The notes: generated by a model from the letters alone, not told the origin. DNA of 26,805 nt from Bacillota bacterium (GCA_023459675.1 JAEWTC010000218.1:1-26805); one strand, 5' to 3'; counted from the first letter of the stretch, positions 14,778-22,799 are shown. Numbers and translations: made by a program.

Positions 14778-15923
14778 TCAGTAGAGGCTTTGGTAAAGGG
14801 AAACGACGTCCTCCGCCGTCACTGCGCAGGGGGAGTTGCCGGGGCTTCCGCTCTGGATTGCTTCCGCCGCCATCGTTTCAGCCAAGGCCAGAAACGCGTC
14901 CTTGGGAATGCCGTACTGCTTGGGGGTCGGGATTTCCAACACGCGGGTGAGCGCTTGCAGCTGTTCGATCAGCGCCTGCGCGGCCTCCGCGTCCGTTTGG
15001 CTGTCGCCCGCAAAGCCGATGGCGCGGGAAAGCTCCGCGTAGCGCTGCGGCGCCCGCCCGGCCGTAAGCTTCAGGCACGGGGCCAAAAGCATTGCGTTGC
15101 TCAGGCCGTGGGGGACGTGGAATTTCGCGCCGATGGGGCGACTCATGCCGTGTACGATCGTCACCGACGCGTTGCTGATGCACACCCCGGCCTCATACGC
15201 GGCGATGGCCATTGACTCGCGGTCGGCAAGAGCGGCGGGGTTGCGGCAAACCGCGGGCAGGCTCTGGAAAATCCGCTTCACGGCGTCGATGGCGTACGGG
15301 TCGGCAAGCGGGTTGGCGCGTTTGGAGGTATATGCTTCCACCGCGTGGGTCAGCGCGTCCATACCGGTCCAGGCGGTAAGGGAGGCGGGCATGGAAACCG
15401 TCAGGGTGAAATCCACAACCGCAAGCCCGGGCAGCAGCGCGTCGCCTTTGAGCAGCAGCTTGGCGCTGGTTTTTGCGTCTGTGATCACGGTGTACTTCGT
15501 GGCTTCGGAACCCGTACCCGCGGTCGTCGGGATCAGGGCGAAAGGCGGCAGCGCGGCGATGATCTCCTTGCCGGCGTGCGCGCATACGCTTCCCGGCAGC
15601 ACCGCGTTCACCGCAACGGCCTTCGCGCAGTCCAGCGCGCTGCCCCCGCCGATGCCGATAATGCAGTCGCAGCCCGCCGCGAGGTAGGCCTGCGCGCCCG
15701 CTGCGGCCATCCGGTCGTCCGGTTCGCCGGGAATATCGCTGAAGACCGCATAGGGAACGCCTTCCAGTACCGCGGCCAGGCGGGCGAACGCCTCCCGTTT
15801 CACGGTCGAAGGCCCGGTCACGATCAGCGGTTTTCCGCCCAGCGCGCGCAGCGCGCCGCGGCTTGCTTCCAGCGCGCCTTCGCCGATCGCCGTACGCCCG
15901 GGGGTGAGCAAAGTAAAGGGCAT
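14778..15923 (-). CDS. pydE: Iron-containing alcohol dehydrogenase, probable malonate semialdehyde reductase
   Basis: 381-residue group III (Fe) alcohol dehydrogenase. The NAD(P)-binding motif is GIGGGSALDCAK (90-101), and PTTAGTGSEATKY follows. The metal ligands match the family spacing: Asp189 and His193 (GMDALTHAVEAY), His258 (IVHGMSRPIG) and His272 (HVPHGLSNAM). Alone, the family covers butanol, lactaldehyde, 4-hydroxybutyrate and phosphonate-related dehydrogenases. Being 12 bases downstream of the beta-alanine-type aminotransferase points to reduction of malonate semialdehyde to 3-hydroxypropionate, as described for the extended reductive pyrimidine pathway of Firmicutes. GGAGG lies six bases before ATG. 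Confidence 0.9.
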   Translation of the reverse strand: MPFTLLTPGRTAIGEGALEASRGALRALGGKPLIVTGPSTVKREAFARLAAVLEGVPYAVFSDIPGEPDDRMAAAGAQAYLAAGCDCIIGIGGGSALDCAKAVAVNAVLPGSVCAHAGKEIIAALPPFALIPTTAGTGSEATKYTVITDAKTSAKLLLKGDALLPGLAVVDFTLTVSMPASLTAWTGMDALTHAVEAYTSKRANPLADPYAIDAVKRIFQSLPAVCRNPAALADRESMAIAAYEAGVCISNASVTIVHGMSRPIGAKFHVPHGLSNAMLLAPCLKLTAGRAPQRYAELSRAIGFAGDSQTDAEAAQALIEQLQALTRVLEIPTPKQYGIPKDAFLALAETMAAEAIQSGSPGNSPCAVTAEDVVSLYQSLY

Positions 15924-15935
15924 ATCGTTCCTCCG

Positions 15936-17258
15936 TTACAGCGAAGCGTCTACTTCGGTCAGTACGTCGTCGAGCTTTTGAAGCTCTTCCAACAGCTGTT
16001 CCCGAGTAATGATCAGCGGCGGCGCGACGAGGATCAGGTTCTCGTGCGTGTAGGTCATAAACCCTTTGGCAAACAGCTTGCCGAGGACCCCCTTCATAAC
16101 GCCCTTTGCGTCTCCGCCGTAGGGCACCAGCGCTTCGCGGGTTTCCTTGTCCTTGACCAGCTCCACGCAGGAGAACAGGCCGATGGCCCGGACGTCGCCT
16201 ACGCAGGGGTGCTTGTCGCGCAGGGCTTCCAGCTCCGCCTTGAGCACCTTGCCGACCTCCGTCACATGCGCGGCGACGTTGTTTTGCTCGTAGTAGTCGA
16301 TACACGCTAGCCCCGCCGCGCAGGCCAGCGGATGGCCGGAATACGTCAGCCCGCAGGAGAGGAAATGATCGTCGAAGTATTCGGCAATCTGTTTGCTCAC
16401 CGCGACGCCGCCCAGCGGCACATAGCCGCAGGTAACGCCCTTGGCGAAGGAAACCAGATCGGGCTTCACGTTGTAATGCTCAAACCCGAACATCTTGCCG
16501 GTGCGGCACCAGCCGGTCATCACCTCGTCCAGGATCATCATGATGCCGTACTTGTCGCACAGGGCGCGCACGCCTTCCATGTAGCCCTTGGGCGGCAGGA
16601 GGATGCCGTTGGAGCCCGTAATCGTTTCCATCACGATGGCGGCGATGGTGGTGGGGTTTTCGTATGTGATCTGCTCTTCCAGCTTGGCCAGGTAGAATTT
16701 CGCGGCCTCCTCCTCGGACGGAAAGCGGATGGCCTCGCGGTAAACGTAGGGGTCGAAGAATTTGACAAAGCCCGGAATGCCGGGTTCCAGCGGGTAGCGG
16801 CGGGGTTCGCCGGTGAGGTTTCCCGCGCCGAACGACGCGCCGTGGTAGCTGCGGTAGCGGCTGAACACCTTCCAGCGGCCGGTTGCCATGCGCGCCATTT
16901 TGATGGCGTTCTCGTTGGCTTCCGCGCCCGCGTTGGTGAAGAACACCTTGGCCATGTTATCGGGCATCAGGCCGATGATCCGCTTGGCGAGCCGCGCCCG
17001 CACGTCGGAGCCGTAGCCGGGGGACAGGAAGCAATACTGGTCCACCTGCGCTTTGATGGCGTCGCCGATCTCCCGGTTGCCAAAGCCGAGGTTCAGGTTG
17101 ACCAGCTGCGAGGACATGTCCGTGTAGCGCTTGCCGTTCGCGTCCCAGAAATAGATGCCGTCCGCCTTCTCAACCGGGATCGGGTTGATGGTTTTCTGCA
17201 CGCTCCATGATTGAAGCACATACTGTTTGATCATCTCGCGGGTTTCTTCACCGGCCAT
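15936..17258 (-). CDS. pydD: Class III aminotransferase, probable beta-alanine aminotransferase
   Basis: 440-residue PLP-dependent omega-aminotransferase and first gene of the operon. The key segments are NGKRYTDMSSQLVNLNLGFG (substrate pocket), FFTNAGAEANENAIKMAR (PLP phosphate), SRYRSYHGASFGAG, MILDEVMTGWCRTG with Asp244, and SFAKGVTCGYVPLGG with the Schiff-base Lys273. Sequence alone cannot separate beta-alanine, taurine or 4-aminobutyrate substrates. The pathway context favours beta-alanine to malonate semialdehyde with pyruvate or 2-oxoglutarate as acceptor. GGGAG nine bases upstream supports the start at 17258. The promoter is at 17332-17360, with an attenuator-like hairpin in its short leader. 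Confidence 0.92.
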   Translation of the reverse strand: MAGEETREMIKQYVLQSWSVQKTINPIPVEKADGIYFWDANGKRYTDMSSQLVNLNLGFGNREIGDAIKAQVDQYCFLSPGYGSDVRARLAKRIIGLMPDNMAKVFFTNAGAEANENAIKMARMATGRWKVFSRYRSYHGASFGAGNLTGEPRRYPLEPGIPGFVKFFDPYVYREAIRFPSEEEAAKFYLAKLEEQITYENPTTIAAIVMETITGSNGILLPPKGYMEGVRALCDKYGIMMILDEVMTGWCRTGKMFGFEHYNVKPDLVSFAKGVTCGYVPLGGVAVSKQIAEYFDDHFLSCGLTYSGHPLACAAGLACIDYYEQNNVAAHVTEVGKVLKAELEALRDKHPCVGDVRAIGLFSCVELVKDKETREALVPYGGDAKGVMKGVLGKLFAKGFMTYTHENLILVAPPLIITREQLLEELQKLDDVLTEVDASL

Positions 17259-17271
17259 GCTTTCATCTCCC

Positions 17272-17315
17272 TGTAAAAATAAACGCGCCGCAGCGATGCA
17301 TCGCATCGTCGCGGC
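17272..17315 (-). terminator. Attenuator-like hairpin with U-rich tail in the pyd operon leader
   Basis: Minus strand GCCGCGACGATGC (17303-17315), loop GAT, GCATCGCTGCGGC (17287-17299), then GCG and TTTATTTTT. It lies about 10 bases after the predicted transcription start and just before the pydD ribosome site. It looks like an intrinsic terminator, which would make expression conditional; an mRNA-stabilising 5' hairpin is the alternative. Confidence 0.5.
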
Positions 17316-17331
17316 GTGAAAACATGGTTGC

Positions 17332-17360
17332 ATTATAGCGCGCTCCTGCGGGAGTGTCAA
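17332..17360 (-). promoter_or_regulatory. Consensus sigma-A promoter of the pyd operon
   Basis: Minus strand TTGACA (17355-17360), 17-base spacer, TATAAT (17332-17337): both hexamers fully consensus. The start point is expected near 17325. Confidence 0.9.
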
Positions 17361-17508
17361 GTGGCCGAAACTGACCAAAACCCACATGCGCTGTTTTTCA
17401 CGTGTCTTTCCGTGCGGCGGCGCAAGCGCAGGGAAACGCAATACTTCCGTTTGAGGCGGCGGCAACTGTGGTACACTGGTGAAAACGGAGGACTGCGGAG
17501 GGATGACC

Positions 17509-18507
17509 ATGAGAGTACCTTATGAAGAAATGCGGCGGGAGATGGCCCGCGTGCTGCGCGGGCTTGGCGTGGACGCCGGGCGGGCGGATGAATCCGCCGC
17601 GCTGTTTGCGGACGCGAGCCGCGACGGCATCGATACGCACGGGCTGAACCGCTTTCCCGCGCTGGTGGGCGCTATCCGGCGCGGCGACGTGGACGTGAAC
17701 GCCCAAAGCACGCTCGCGGGCCGCTTCGGCATGCTGGAACGCTGGAACGGCAACCGGGGCATCGGCAACCTCAACGCGAAAGCGGCCATGGCGCGCGCCA
17801 TCGCGCTGGCGGGGGAAAACGTCATCGGCGCGGTGGGGCTTTCCAACACCAACCACTGGATGCGCCCCGGCAATTACGGCCTGATGGCGGCGGAGGCGGG
17901 CTGCATCGGCATTCTGTGGACGAACACCCTGCCCAACATGCCCCCGTGGGGCGGGCGGGAACCCAAGCTCGGCAACAACCCAATCGTCATCGCCGTTCCC
18001 AACGGGGAGGAACCCGTGCTGCTGGATATCGCGATGTCCATGTTCGCGTACGGGAAGCTGGAAAGCTATGTGCGGCAGGGGCGGGAGCTTCCCATGGACG
18101 GCGGGTTCGACCGGGAACAGAAGCTGACCCGCGATCCGAAGGTGATCTTGGAAACCGGGCAGGCGCTGCCGTTTGGCTATTGGAAAGGCTCCGGCCTTGC
18201 CCTGATGCTGGACCTGCTGGCCGCGGCCCTCAGCGGCGGCCATACCACGCGCGAGGTGGGGGAGTTCCCGCATGAAACGGGCGTCAGCCAGGCGTTTCTT
18301 GCGATCGACCTGAAACTGCTGCCGGATGCGGAGCGCTTCGCCGCGCAGGTGAAGGCGACGCTTCTGGATTTGCAGTCCTCCGCGCCCCGCGAGGAAGGCG
18401 CCCTAGTGACCTACCCCGGCCAGCGCATGATGGCCGTGCGGCGCGACAGCATGGCAAACGGCGTTCCCGCGGAGGAAAGCGTCTGGAATGCGGTCAGGGC
18501 GATGTAA
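17509..18507 (+). CDS. yiaK: Malate/L-lactate dehydrogenase-family reductase, YiaK-like (2,3-diketo-L-gulonate reductase)
   Basis: 332-residue NAD(P)H-dependent reductase of the LDH2/MDG1 family. Catalytic His44 lies in DTHGLNRFPALV. The NAD-binding region includes LERWNGNRGIGNLNAKAAM and LSNTNHWMRPGNYG, then WTNTLPNMPPWGGREPKLG. LPMDGGFD and GYWKGSGLALMLDLLAA follow. These segments correspond closely to E. coli YiaK, the 2,3-diketo-L-gulonate reductase, more than to malate or ureidoglycolate dehydrogenases. GGAGGG is six bases before the ATG at 17509; the in-frame ATG at 17503 abuts it. It diverges from the pyd operon, so a link to that pathway is possible but unproven. Confidence 0.88.
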   Translation: MRVPYEEMRREMARVLRGLGVDAGRADESAALFADASRDGIDTHGLNRFPALVGAIRRGDVDVNAQSTLAGRFGMLERWNGNRGIGNLNAKAAMARAIALAGENVIGAVGLSNTNHWMRPGNYGLMAAEAGCIGILWTNTLPNMPPWGGREPKLGNNPIVIAVPNGEEPVLLDIAMSMFAYGKLESYVRQGRELPMDGGFDREQKLTRDPKVILETGQALPFGYWKGSGLALMLDLLAAALSGGHTTREVGEFPHETGVSQAFLAIDLKLLPDAERFAAQVKATLLDLQSSAPREEGALVTYPGQRMMAVRRDSMANGVPAEESVWNAVRAM

Positions 18508-18521
18508 ATTACAAATAAAAC

Positions 18522-18550
18522 GGCGGAAGCGTATCGCTTCCGCCCTTCTT
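18522..18550. terminator. Bidirectional terminator, YiaK-like gene / NYN gene
   Basis: GGCGGAAGCG, loop TAT, CGCTTCCGCC: a perfect 10-bp stem. It is followed by CTTCTT on the plus strand and GTTTTATTT on the minus strand. It lies between two convergent genes. Confidence 0.85.
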
Positions 18551-18567
18551 CATACCGGTGGTTTGGC

Positions 18568-19077
18568 TCAGGTATCCTTTTGCAGCTGACCGGCGATATC
18601 CGCAAGGTTAATGTAGTGCATCCCCGCGATGCGGCGGATTTCCGAGGCTACGAAGTTATCCGTCGCCAGCACCTTAAACTGCTTGCCGCGGGATTTCAGC
18701 AGCTGCAGCGCGCGTTCAAAATCGCCGTCGCCGCTCACCAGTACGGCCATATCGTAATTATCGATGGTGTTAAACATATCCAGTACGATTTCGATATCCA
18801 GGTTCGCCTTGCGGCGGGTAGCGCCGGTCTGCGAATCCACGATAGTTTTAATACGCTTGGTAACCAACGAATACCCCATATGCACCAGTGCGTCCAAATA
18901 ACCTTGCTGGCGCGCGTCCTGCAGGTCGTCCTCCCCGGTGTAATAATAGGCGTCGGTGATTTCGCCCATCTGCGAAACGTATTGCAGCAGCTTCTTGGGG
19001 TCCAAAAAGTACCCCAAATCCCGCGTCTGCATGTAAAAAAAGTTAGAACCGTCTATAAACAGGGCCACTCTCGGCAT
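18568..19077 (-). CDS. LabA-like NYN-domain protein (PIN-like nuclease fold)
   Basis: 169-residue protein covering essentially one NYN domain, the PIN-like fold of the LabA/DUF88 family. The acidic active-site set is visible: Asp9 in LFIDGSNFFY, Asp94 and Asp100 in KANLDIEIVLDMF, and Asp117/Asp119 in VLVSGDGDFERAL. Basic residues typical of RNA binding (VTKRIKTIVD, ATRRKAN) lie between them. By family knowledge it probably binds or cuts RNA; no partner domain is fused. AGGAGAGGA nine bases upstream supports the start. It is monocistronic, with its own promoter (19108-19136), and the neighbouring genes are metabolically unrelated. Confidence 0.93.
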   Translation of the reverse strand: MPRVALFIDGSNFFYMQTRDLGYFLDPKKLLQYVSQMGEITDAYYYTGEDDLQDARQQGYLDALVHMGYSLVTKRIKTIVDSQTGATRRKANLDIEIVLDMFNTIDNYDMAVLVSGDGDFERALQLLKSRGKQFKVLATDNFVASEIRRIAGMHYINLADIAGQLQKDT

Positions 19078-19107
19078 TGGATCATCCTCTCCTATTCAAT
19101 TTTTTCT

Positions 19108-19136
19108 ATTGTATCATGAGTACGGTCAGTTCGTAA
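19108..19136 (-). promoter_or_regulatory. Promoter of the NYN-domain gene
   Basis: Minus strand TTACGA (19131-19136), 17-base spacer, TACAAT (19108-19113). Confidence 0.6.
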
Positions 19137-19369
19137 TCTTCCATAAGAACCATTTCCCACGGTACGAGGCTGTACGGAGAAAGGAGTTCGTCGGCGTTCA
19201 TACTGTCCGGAAGGTATTCGCCGTTCGTGCAGAAAAATCCTTCCTTTGGTATGTATCGGGCGCAGCGTGTTGCCGCGCGTCCGCGCGAGCCCGCGCAGCA
19301 AGCAGGAATAGGCGGCCGCGAGTTCGAATTCCTGTGACGAACCTATTTTGCATGCGCGGAGGCGTACAG
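19137..19369. other. Intergenic stretch upstream of the metallophosphoesterase
   Basis: The open frame of the metallophosphoesterase extends back through here to 19109, but the encoded residues are Arg/Ala-rich and unlike any phosphoesterase. I see no convincing promoter on the plus strand and no RNA gene; a tRNA-like GAGTTCGAATTCC at about 19320 does not fold as a T-arm. Confidence 0.35.
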
Positions 19370-20047
19370 TTGCGAAAACTCACCGAATATCCATGGCATA
19401 CGGGAAAGCTTCCAAAGCCCGTGCGGCTGTTGGTGGTCAGCGATCTGCACAACGACCGGTTTAACGATATGCTCCCCCTGCTTTCGTCTTGCGACGCGCT
19501 GCTTCTGCCCGGCGATCTGGCGGACGCCTATCGCCAGCAGTACGAAAGAGCCATCGAATTTCTTGCGCTGGCCGCCCAAACCCTGCCCACGTTCGTATCT
19601 GTGGGCAACCACGACGTGAAGCTGAAGGATTTCCGCACCTTCGAGCGGCGCGTGCGCGAAACCGGCGCGAAGTTCCTGTTCAACACGTACGAGCGTTTCG
19701 GTCCGCTGGTGATCGGCGGCTGGTACCGCCCGCTTCGGTACGGGCAGCCGGACATGCTCCCCGCGTTTCTGGCGGAGGACGGCTGCAAGGTGCTTTTGTG
19801 CCACCGGCCCGAAGACTATCTGCACCACCTCGCGGACAAGGAGATCGACCTGGTGGTTGCCGGGCACACGCACGGCGGCCAGTGGCGCATCGGCAGCCGC
19901 GGGGTGTATTGCTCGGGGCAGGGCATCTTCCCCAAGTTCACCCGTGGCGTGCACGGGAAGATGATTATCTCCGCGGGCGTCAGCAACCGCGTGGCGGTGC
20001 CGCGCATCCACAACCCCCGCGAGGTTCTGCGGATCGATTTGGACTAG
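19370..20047 (+). CDS. Calcineurin-like metallophosphoesterase, TTG start
   Basis: 225-residue phosphoesterase with the full dimetal motif set: Asp25 and His27 (VSDLHNDRF), Asp49 (LPGDLADAY), Asn80/His81 (SVGNHDVK), HRPEDYLHH and GHTHGGQWRIG. It resembles YkuE/Icc-like enzymes acting on phosphodiesters or membrane-linked phosphoesters; the substrate is unknown. It appears cytosolic, with no signal peptide from this start. The start is TTG at 19370, decided by GGAGG (19358-19362) seven bases upstream; the in-frame ATG at 19352 lies upstream of that ribosome site. It is followed after 13 bases by the fumarase alpha gene, so the three genes probably form one transcript. Confidence 0.9.
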   Translation: MRKLTEYPWHTGKLPKPVRLLVVSDLHNDRFNDMLPLLSSCDALLLPGDLADAYRQQYERAIEFLALAAQTLPTFVSVGNHDVKLKDFRTFERRVRETGAKFLFNTYERFGPLVIGGWYRPLRYGQPDMLPAFLAEDGCKVLLCHRPEDYLHHLADKEIDLVVAGHTHGGQWRIGSRGVYCSGQGIFPKFTRGVHGKMIISAGVSNRVAVPRIHNPREVLRIDLD

Positions 20048-20060
20048 ACGGGAGCGCTTT

Positions 20061-20906
20061 ATGATCAGAACTATTCATACGGACCAAATCACGGAATGCG
20101 TGGCGCGGCTGTGCGTGGAGGCCTGCACGTTGCTGCCGGCACAGGTGCGCGCGCTTTTGGAGGAAGCTCTGCGGCGGGAGCCCTATCCGCCCGCGCGGGA
20201 AAGCCTTGCGCTGGTGTGCGAGAACTGCCGCGTCGCGGCGCGTGACGGGATCCCCGTTTGCCAGGATACGGGCATGACGGTGGTCATCGCTGAGCTTGGG
20301 CAGGACGTGCACATTGAAGGCGGGCTTTTGGAGGACGCGGTCAACCGTGGCGTGCGCAAGGGCTATACGGAGGGCTACCTGCGCAAGTCCGTGGTGCGCG
20401 GCCCGTTTGACCGCGTCAACACCGGCGACAACACCCCCGCCGTGCTGCACGTAAAGCTGACGGCGGGCGACAAACTTAAATTGACGGTTTCGCCCAAGGG
20501 CTTCGGCAGTGAAAACATGAGCCGCCTTAAAATGCTCACCCCCGCGGACGGGCTGGAGGGCGTGAAACGCTTCGTGCTGGAAACCGTGCAGATTGCAGGG
20601 GCCAACCCGTGCCCGCCGGTGATGCTGGGCGTGGGCGTCGGCGGGAATTTTGAGCAGGTGGCGCTGCTTGCCAAGGAAGCGCTGGTGGAGCTGCGTGAGG
20701 GAGCGCATCCCGATCCCCGGATCGCCGCGCTGGAGGAAGAGCTGTTGGACGCCGTCAATCGCACGGGCATCGGCCCGCAGGGGTACGGCGGCCAGACCAC
20801 GGCGCTGTCCGTGCATATCAAAACCGCGCCCACGCATATCGCCGGGCTGCCCGTGGCGGTGAACGTGGGCTGCCACGCCACGCGCCGGGCGCAGGCCGTG
20901 TTATAA
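20061..20906 (+). CDS. Class I fumarate hydratase (Fe-S), alpha subunit
   Basis: 281-residue alpha subunit of the two-subunit, oxygen-sensitive 4Fe-4S hydro-lyase (fumarase/L-tartrate dehydratase type). The three cluster cysteines are Cys67 (PVCQDTGM), Cys184 (GANPCPPVM) and Cys271 (NVGCHATRR). Other signatures are RGPFDRVNTGDNTPAVLH, PKGFGSENMSRLKML and GYGGQTTALSVHI. It interconverts fumarate and malate, probably in a partial TCA or fermentative succinate branch. Tartrate dehydratase cannot be fully excluded. It is followed directly by the beta subunit (RBS AAGGAG), so the pair is cotranslated. Confidence 0.94.
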   Translation: MIRTIHTDQITECVARLCVEACTLLPAQVRALLEEALRREPYPPARESLALVCENCRVAARDGIPVCQDTGMTVVIAELGQDVHIEGGLLEDAVNRGVRKGYTEGYLRKSVVRGPFDRVNTGDNTPAVLHVKLTAGDKLKLTVSPKGFGSENMSRLKMLTPADGLEGVKRFVLETVQIAGANPCPPVMLGVGVGGNFEQVALLAKEALVELREGAHPDPRIAALEEELLDAVNRTGIGPQGYGGQTTALSVHIKTAPTHIAGLPVAVNVGCHATRRAQAVL

Positions 20907-20915
20907 GGAGCGAGT

Positions 20916-21485
20916 ATGGCTATACGTTGTTCGTCCCCACTGGACCCCGCGCTTATTCCCACGCTCAAAGCGGGAGACGCGGTGCTTTTATCCGGCGTGG
21001 TTTATACCGCGCGGGACGCCGCCCACGCGCGGCTTGCGCGCGCGCTGGAAGCGGGTGAGCCGCTGCCCGTTGCGCTTGAGGGGCAGACGATCTTTTACGC
21101 AGGCCCTACGCCCACGCCGCCGGGCAAGGTTTCCGGCGCGATCGGCCCCACCACGTCCGTACGGATGGACGCGTTCACTCCCGCGCTGCTTTCGCTGGGC
21201 CTGCTTGCCATCATCGGCAAGGGAGACCGCGGGGAAGCGGTTCGCAAGGCCATCGTGGAAAACGGCGCGGTGTATTTCACGGCGCCCGCGGGCTGCGCGG
21301 CGGTGCTGTCCGCCTGTGTGGAGAGCGTCGAGGTGGTGGCGTATGAGGACCTGGGCACGGAATCAATCAAGCGGCTGACCGTGACCGATCTGCCGCTTGT
21401 GGTTGCGATGGACAGCCAGGGAAACGATATTTACACGCTCGGCCCGAAGGATTACCTCTCCGGCAGCTGGGCGAGCGCCGTTTGA
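20916..21485 (+). CDS. Class I fumarate hydratase (Fe-S), beta subunit
   Basis: 189-residue beta subunit, matching the C-terminal domain of single-chain FumA/FumB. The diagnostic motif is FYAGPTPTPPGKVSGAIGPT followed by TSVRMD (residues about 60-85), then IIGKGDRG. The APAGCAAVLSACVESVE stretch and EAIKRL-like ESIKRLTVTDLPLVVAMDSQ are conserved. It completes the Fe-S hydro-lyase with the gene just upstream (10-base gap). Its last 34 bases overlap the 3' end of murI on the opposite strand, with no terminator between them. Confidence 0.94.
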   Translation: MAIRCSSPLDPALIPTLKAGDAVLLSGVVYTARDAAHARLARALEAGEPLPVALEGQTIFYAGPTPTPPGKVSGAIGPTTSVRMDAFTPALLSLGLLAIIGKGDRGEAVRKAIVENGAVYFTAPAGCAAVLSACVESVEVVAYEDLGTESIKRLTVTDLPLVVAMDSQGNDIYTLGPKDYLSGSWASAV

Positions 21486-22243
21486 AACATCGCCCGCATG
21501 CGCTCGGGCGTTTGCGGGCCGGGCTTGGTGGAATGGAATTCCACCCGCTTCATCACGTCGGTTTCCATGCACGCGCCTTGCAGGCTCGCCTGTGCAAGGC
21601 GCTTTTCCAATTGCCGCGCCGTGCCCTCGTTGCCGTCGATCAGCGCGATATGCTTTGGCAGATACGCGCGCAGCGCGGGCTTTAAAAACGTATAATGCGT
21701 GCACCCAAGCACCACGGCCTTGACCGGCTTTTGCAGATAGGGGCCTAGGGTTTCGTCAAACAGCGCGGCGATTTCCGGGCCCTGGATCATTCCCGCCTCC
21801 ACCGCCGTTACGAATTTCGGCGCGGGAATGGGAACCGCGTCCCGGCCGTAGCTTTCCATCAGCTGCTTGAATTTGCTGAGCTTCAGCGTTATCTCGGTAG
21901 CCAGTACCAGCACCTGCCCTTCCTGCGCAATCAGGGAGGCGGGCTTTAAAGCCGGTTCCATGGCCACGATGGGCAGGCTGAGCTCGCTGCGCAGCGCATC
22001 CGCCGCAACGCTGGTGGCGGTGTTGCAGGCAATGACCACGGCCTTGCAGCCTTTTTCGGTCAAAAACTGTACGGATTTCCGCGACAGCAGAAGGATCTCC
22101 GCCTCCGTGCGCTCGCCGTACGGCGCGTGGAGATTGTCGCCGATATACACAAAACGCTCTTTGGGCAGCAGCGCGGCCGCGGCCGCCAGCACGCTGATGC
22201 CGCCAAACCCGCTGTCGAATACGCCTATGGGACGGTTATCCAT
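21452..22243 (-). CDS. murI: Glutamate racemase
   Basis: 263-residue cofactor-independent racemase providing D-glutamate for peptidoglycan. The motifs are GVFDSGFGGISVL (residues 7-19), YIGDNLHAPYGER (33-45), catalytic Cys73 in IACNTATSVA and catalytic Cys181 in LGCTHYTFLKP, with EAGMIQGPE between. The length is normal. The start has GGAAAGG about ten bases upstream. It follows a small membrane protein gene after a 21-base gap and shares its promoter at 22800-22828. Its 3' end overlaps the fumarase beta gene by 34 bases, tail to tail. Confidence 0.95.
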   Translation of the reverse strand: MDNRPIGVFDSGFGGISVLAAAAALLPKERFVYIGDNLHAPYGERTEAEILLLSRKSVQFLTEKGCKAVVIACNTATSVAADALRSELSLPIVAMEPALKPASLIAQEGQVLVLATEITLKLSKFKQLMESYGRDAVPIPAPKFVTAVEAGMIQGPEIAALFDETLGPYLQKPVKAVVLGCTHYTFLKPALRAYLPKHIALIDGNEGTARQLEKRLAQASLQGACMETDVMKRVEFHSTKPGPQTPERMRAMFQTALAQLPER

Positions 22244-22264
22244 CGCTTGCGAACCTTTCCTGCG

Positions 22265-22759
22265 TTATTCCTGCTGCGCTGCGCCGATCAGCACCTGCGT
22301 CTGGGCTTGAAGCCCTGTGATAGCCTCGCTGAGGAGGTTCAGGCTCTCGTTTATCTTCTGCCCGGTCGAGAGGTTTGTTTCATATTGCGTGATGATGCCA
22401 TATATACTGTCAAATAAAGCTTGTTTATAAAGACGGCCGACTTCTCCGTACATGCTGACGTTGAGGTTGTTCAGCACTTCTACGCCATGCACATACTGTC
22501 GGATTTTTCCCAGAATACTGCTGGTCGAGGTCGCGCCTAAACGAGATAGGGAATTGACCTGCGCTACGGCATCCTGCACCTCTTTATTCAGCCGGGCGTT
22601 TCGCTGGCGCTCGTAGTTGCCCGTATCCAGCGAGCCTACGCCCGCGAGCTTCAATACGAGGACTACGATGGCGATTAAGATCAGAATCACGATGATAGGC
22701 TGATACCGGCGGGAACGCACCACGGCGCGATACCGCCCGTTCCCGGAATACCTTTGCAT
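22265..22759 (-). CDS. Small single-pass membrane protein, unknown
   Basis: 164 residues. A short basic cytoplasmic N-terminus (MQRYSGNGRYRAVVRSRRYQ) leads into one transmembrane helix (about 21-42, PIIVILILIAIVVLVLKLAG). A predicted extracytoplasmic helical, coiled-coil-like domain follows (NERQRNAR-like region to the end; LNKEVQDAVAQVNSLSRL, ESLNLLSEAITGLQAQTQVL). I do not recognise a named family. The start is supported by GGGAGG eight bases upstream; the much longer open frame upstream runs through the T-box and promoters and is not real. It is cotranscribed with murI, suggesting an envelope-related role (inference only). Confidence 0.8.
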   Translation of the reverse strand: MQRYSGNGRYRAVVRSRRYQPIIVILILIAIVVLVLKLAGVGSLDTGNYERQRNARLNKEVQDAVAQVNSLSRLGATSTSSILGKIRQYVHGVEVLNNLNVSMYGEVGRLYKQALFDSIYGIITQYETNLSTGQKINESLNLLSEAITGLQAQTQVLIGAAQQE

Positions 22760-22799
22760 GCGCCTGCCTCCCGTCCTTTGCTTTTGCCCGGTTTTTCTC

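Noticed and set aside
17503..17508. ATG at 17503 as start of the YiaK-like gene
   Set aside because: It directly abuts the GGAGGG ribosome site; the ATG at 17509 has a normal six-base spacing.
19315..19345. tRNA T-arm-like sequence GAGTTCGAATTCC
   Set aside because: The flanking bases do not form the 5-bp T stem, no matching acceptor, D or anticodon arms are found within 100 bases upstream, and there is no CCA. Probably chance.
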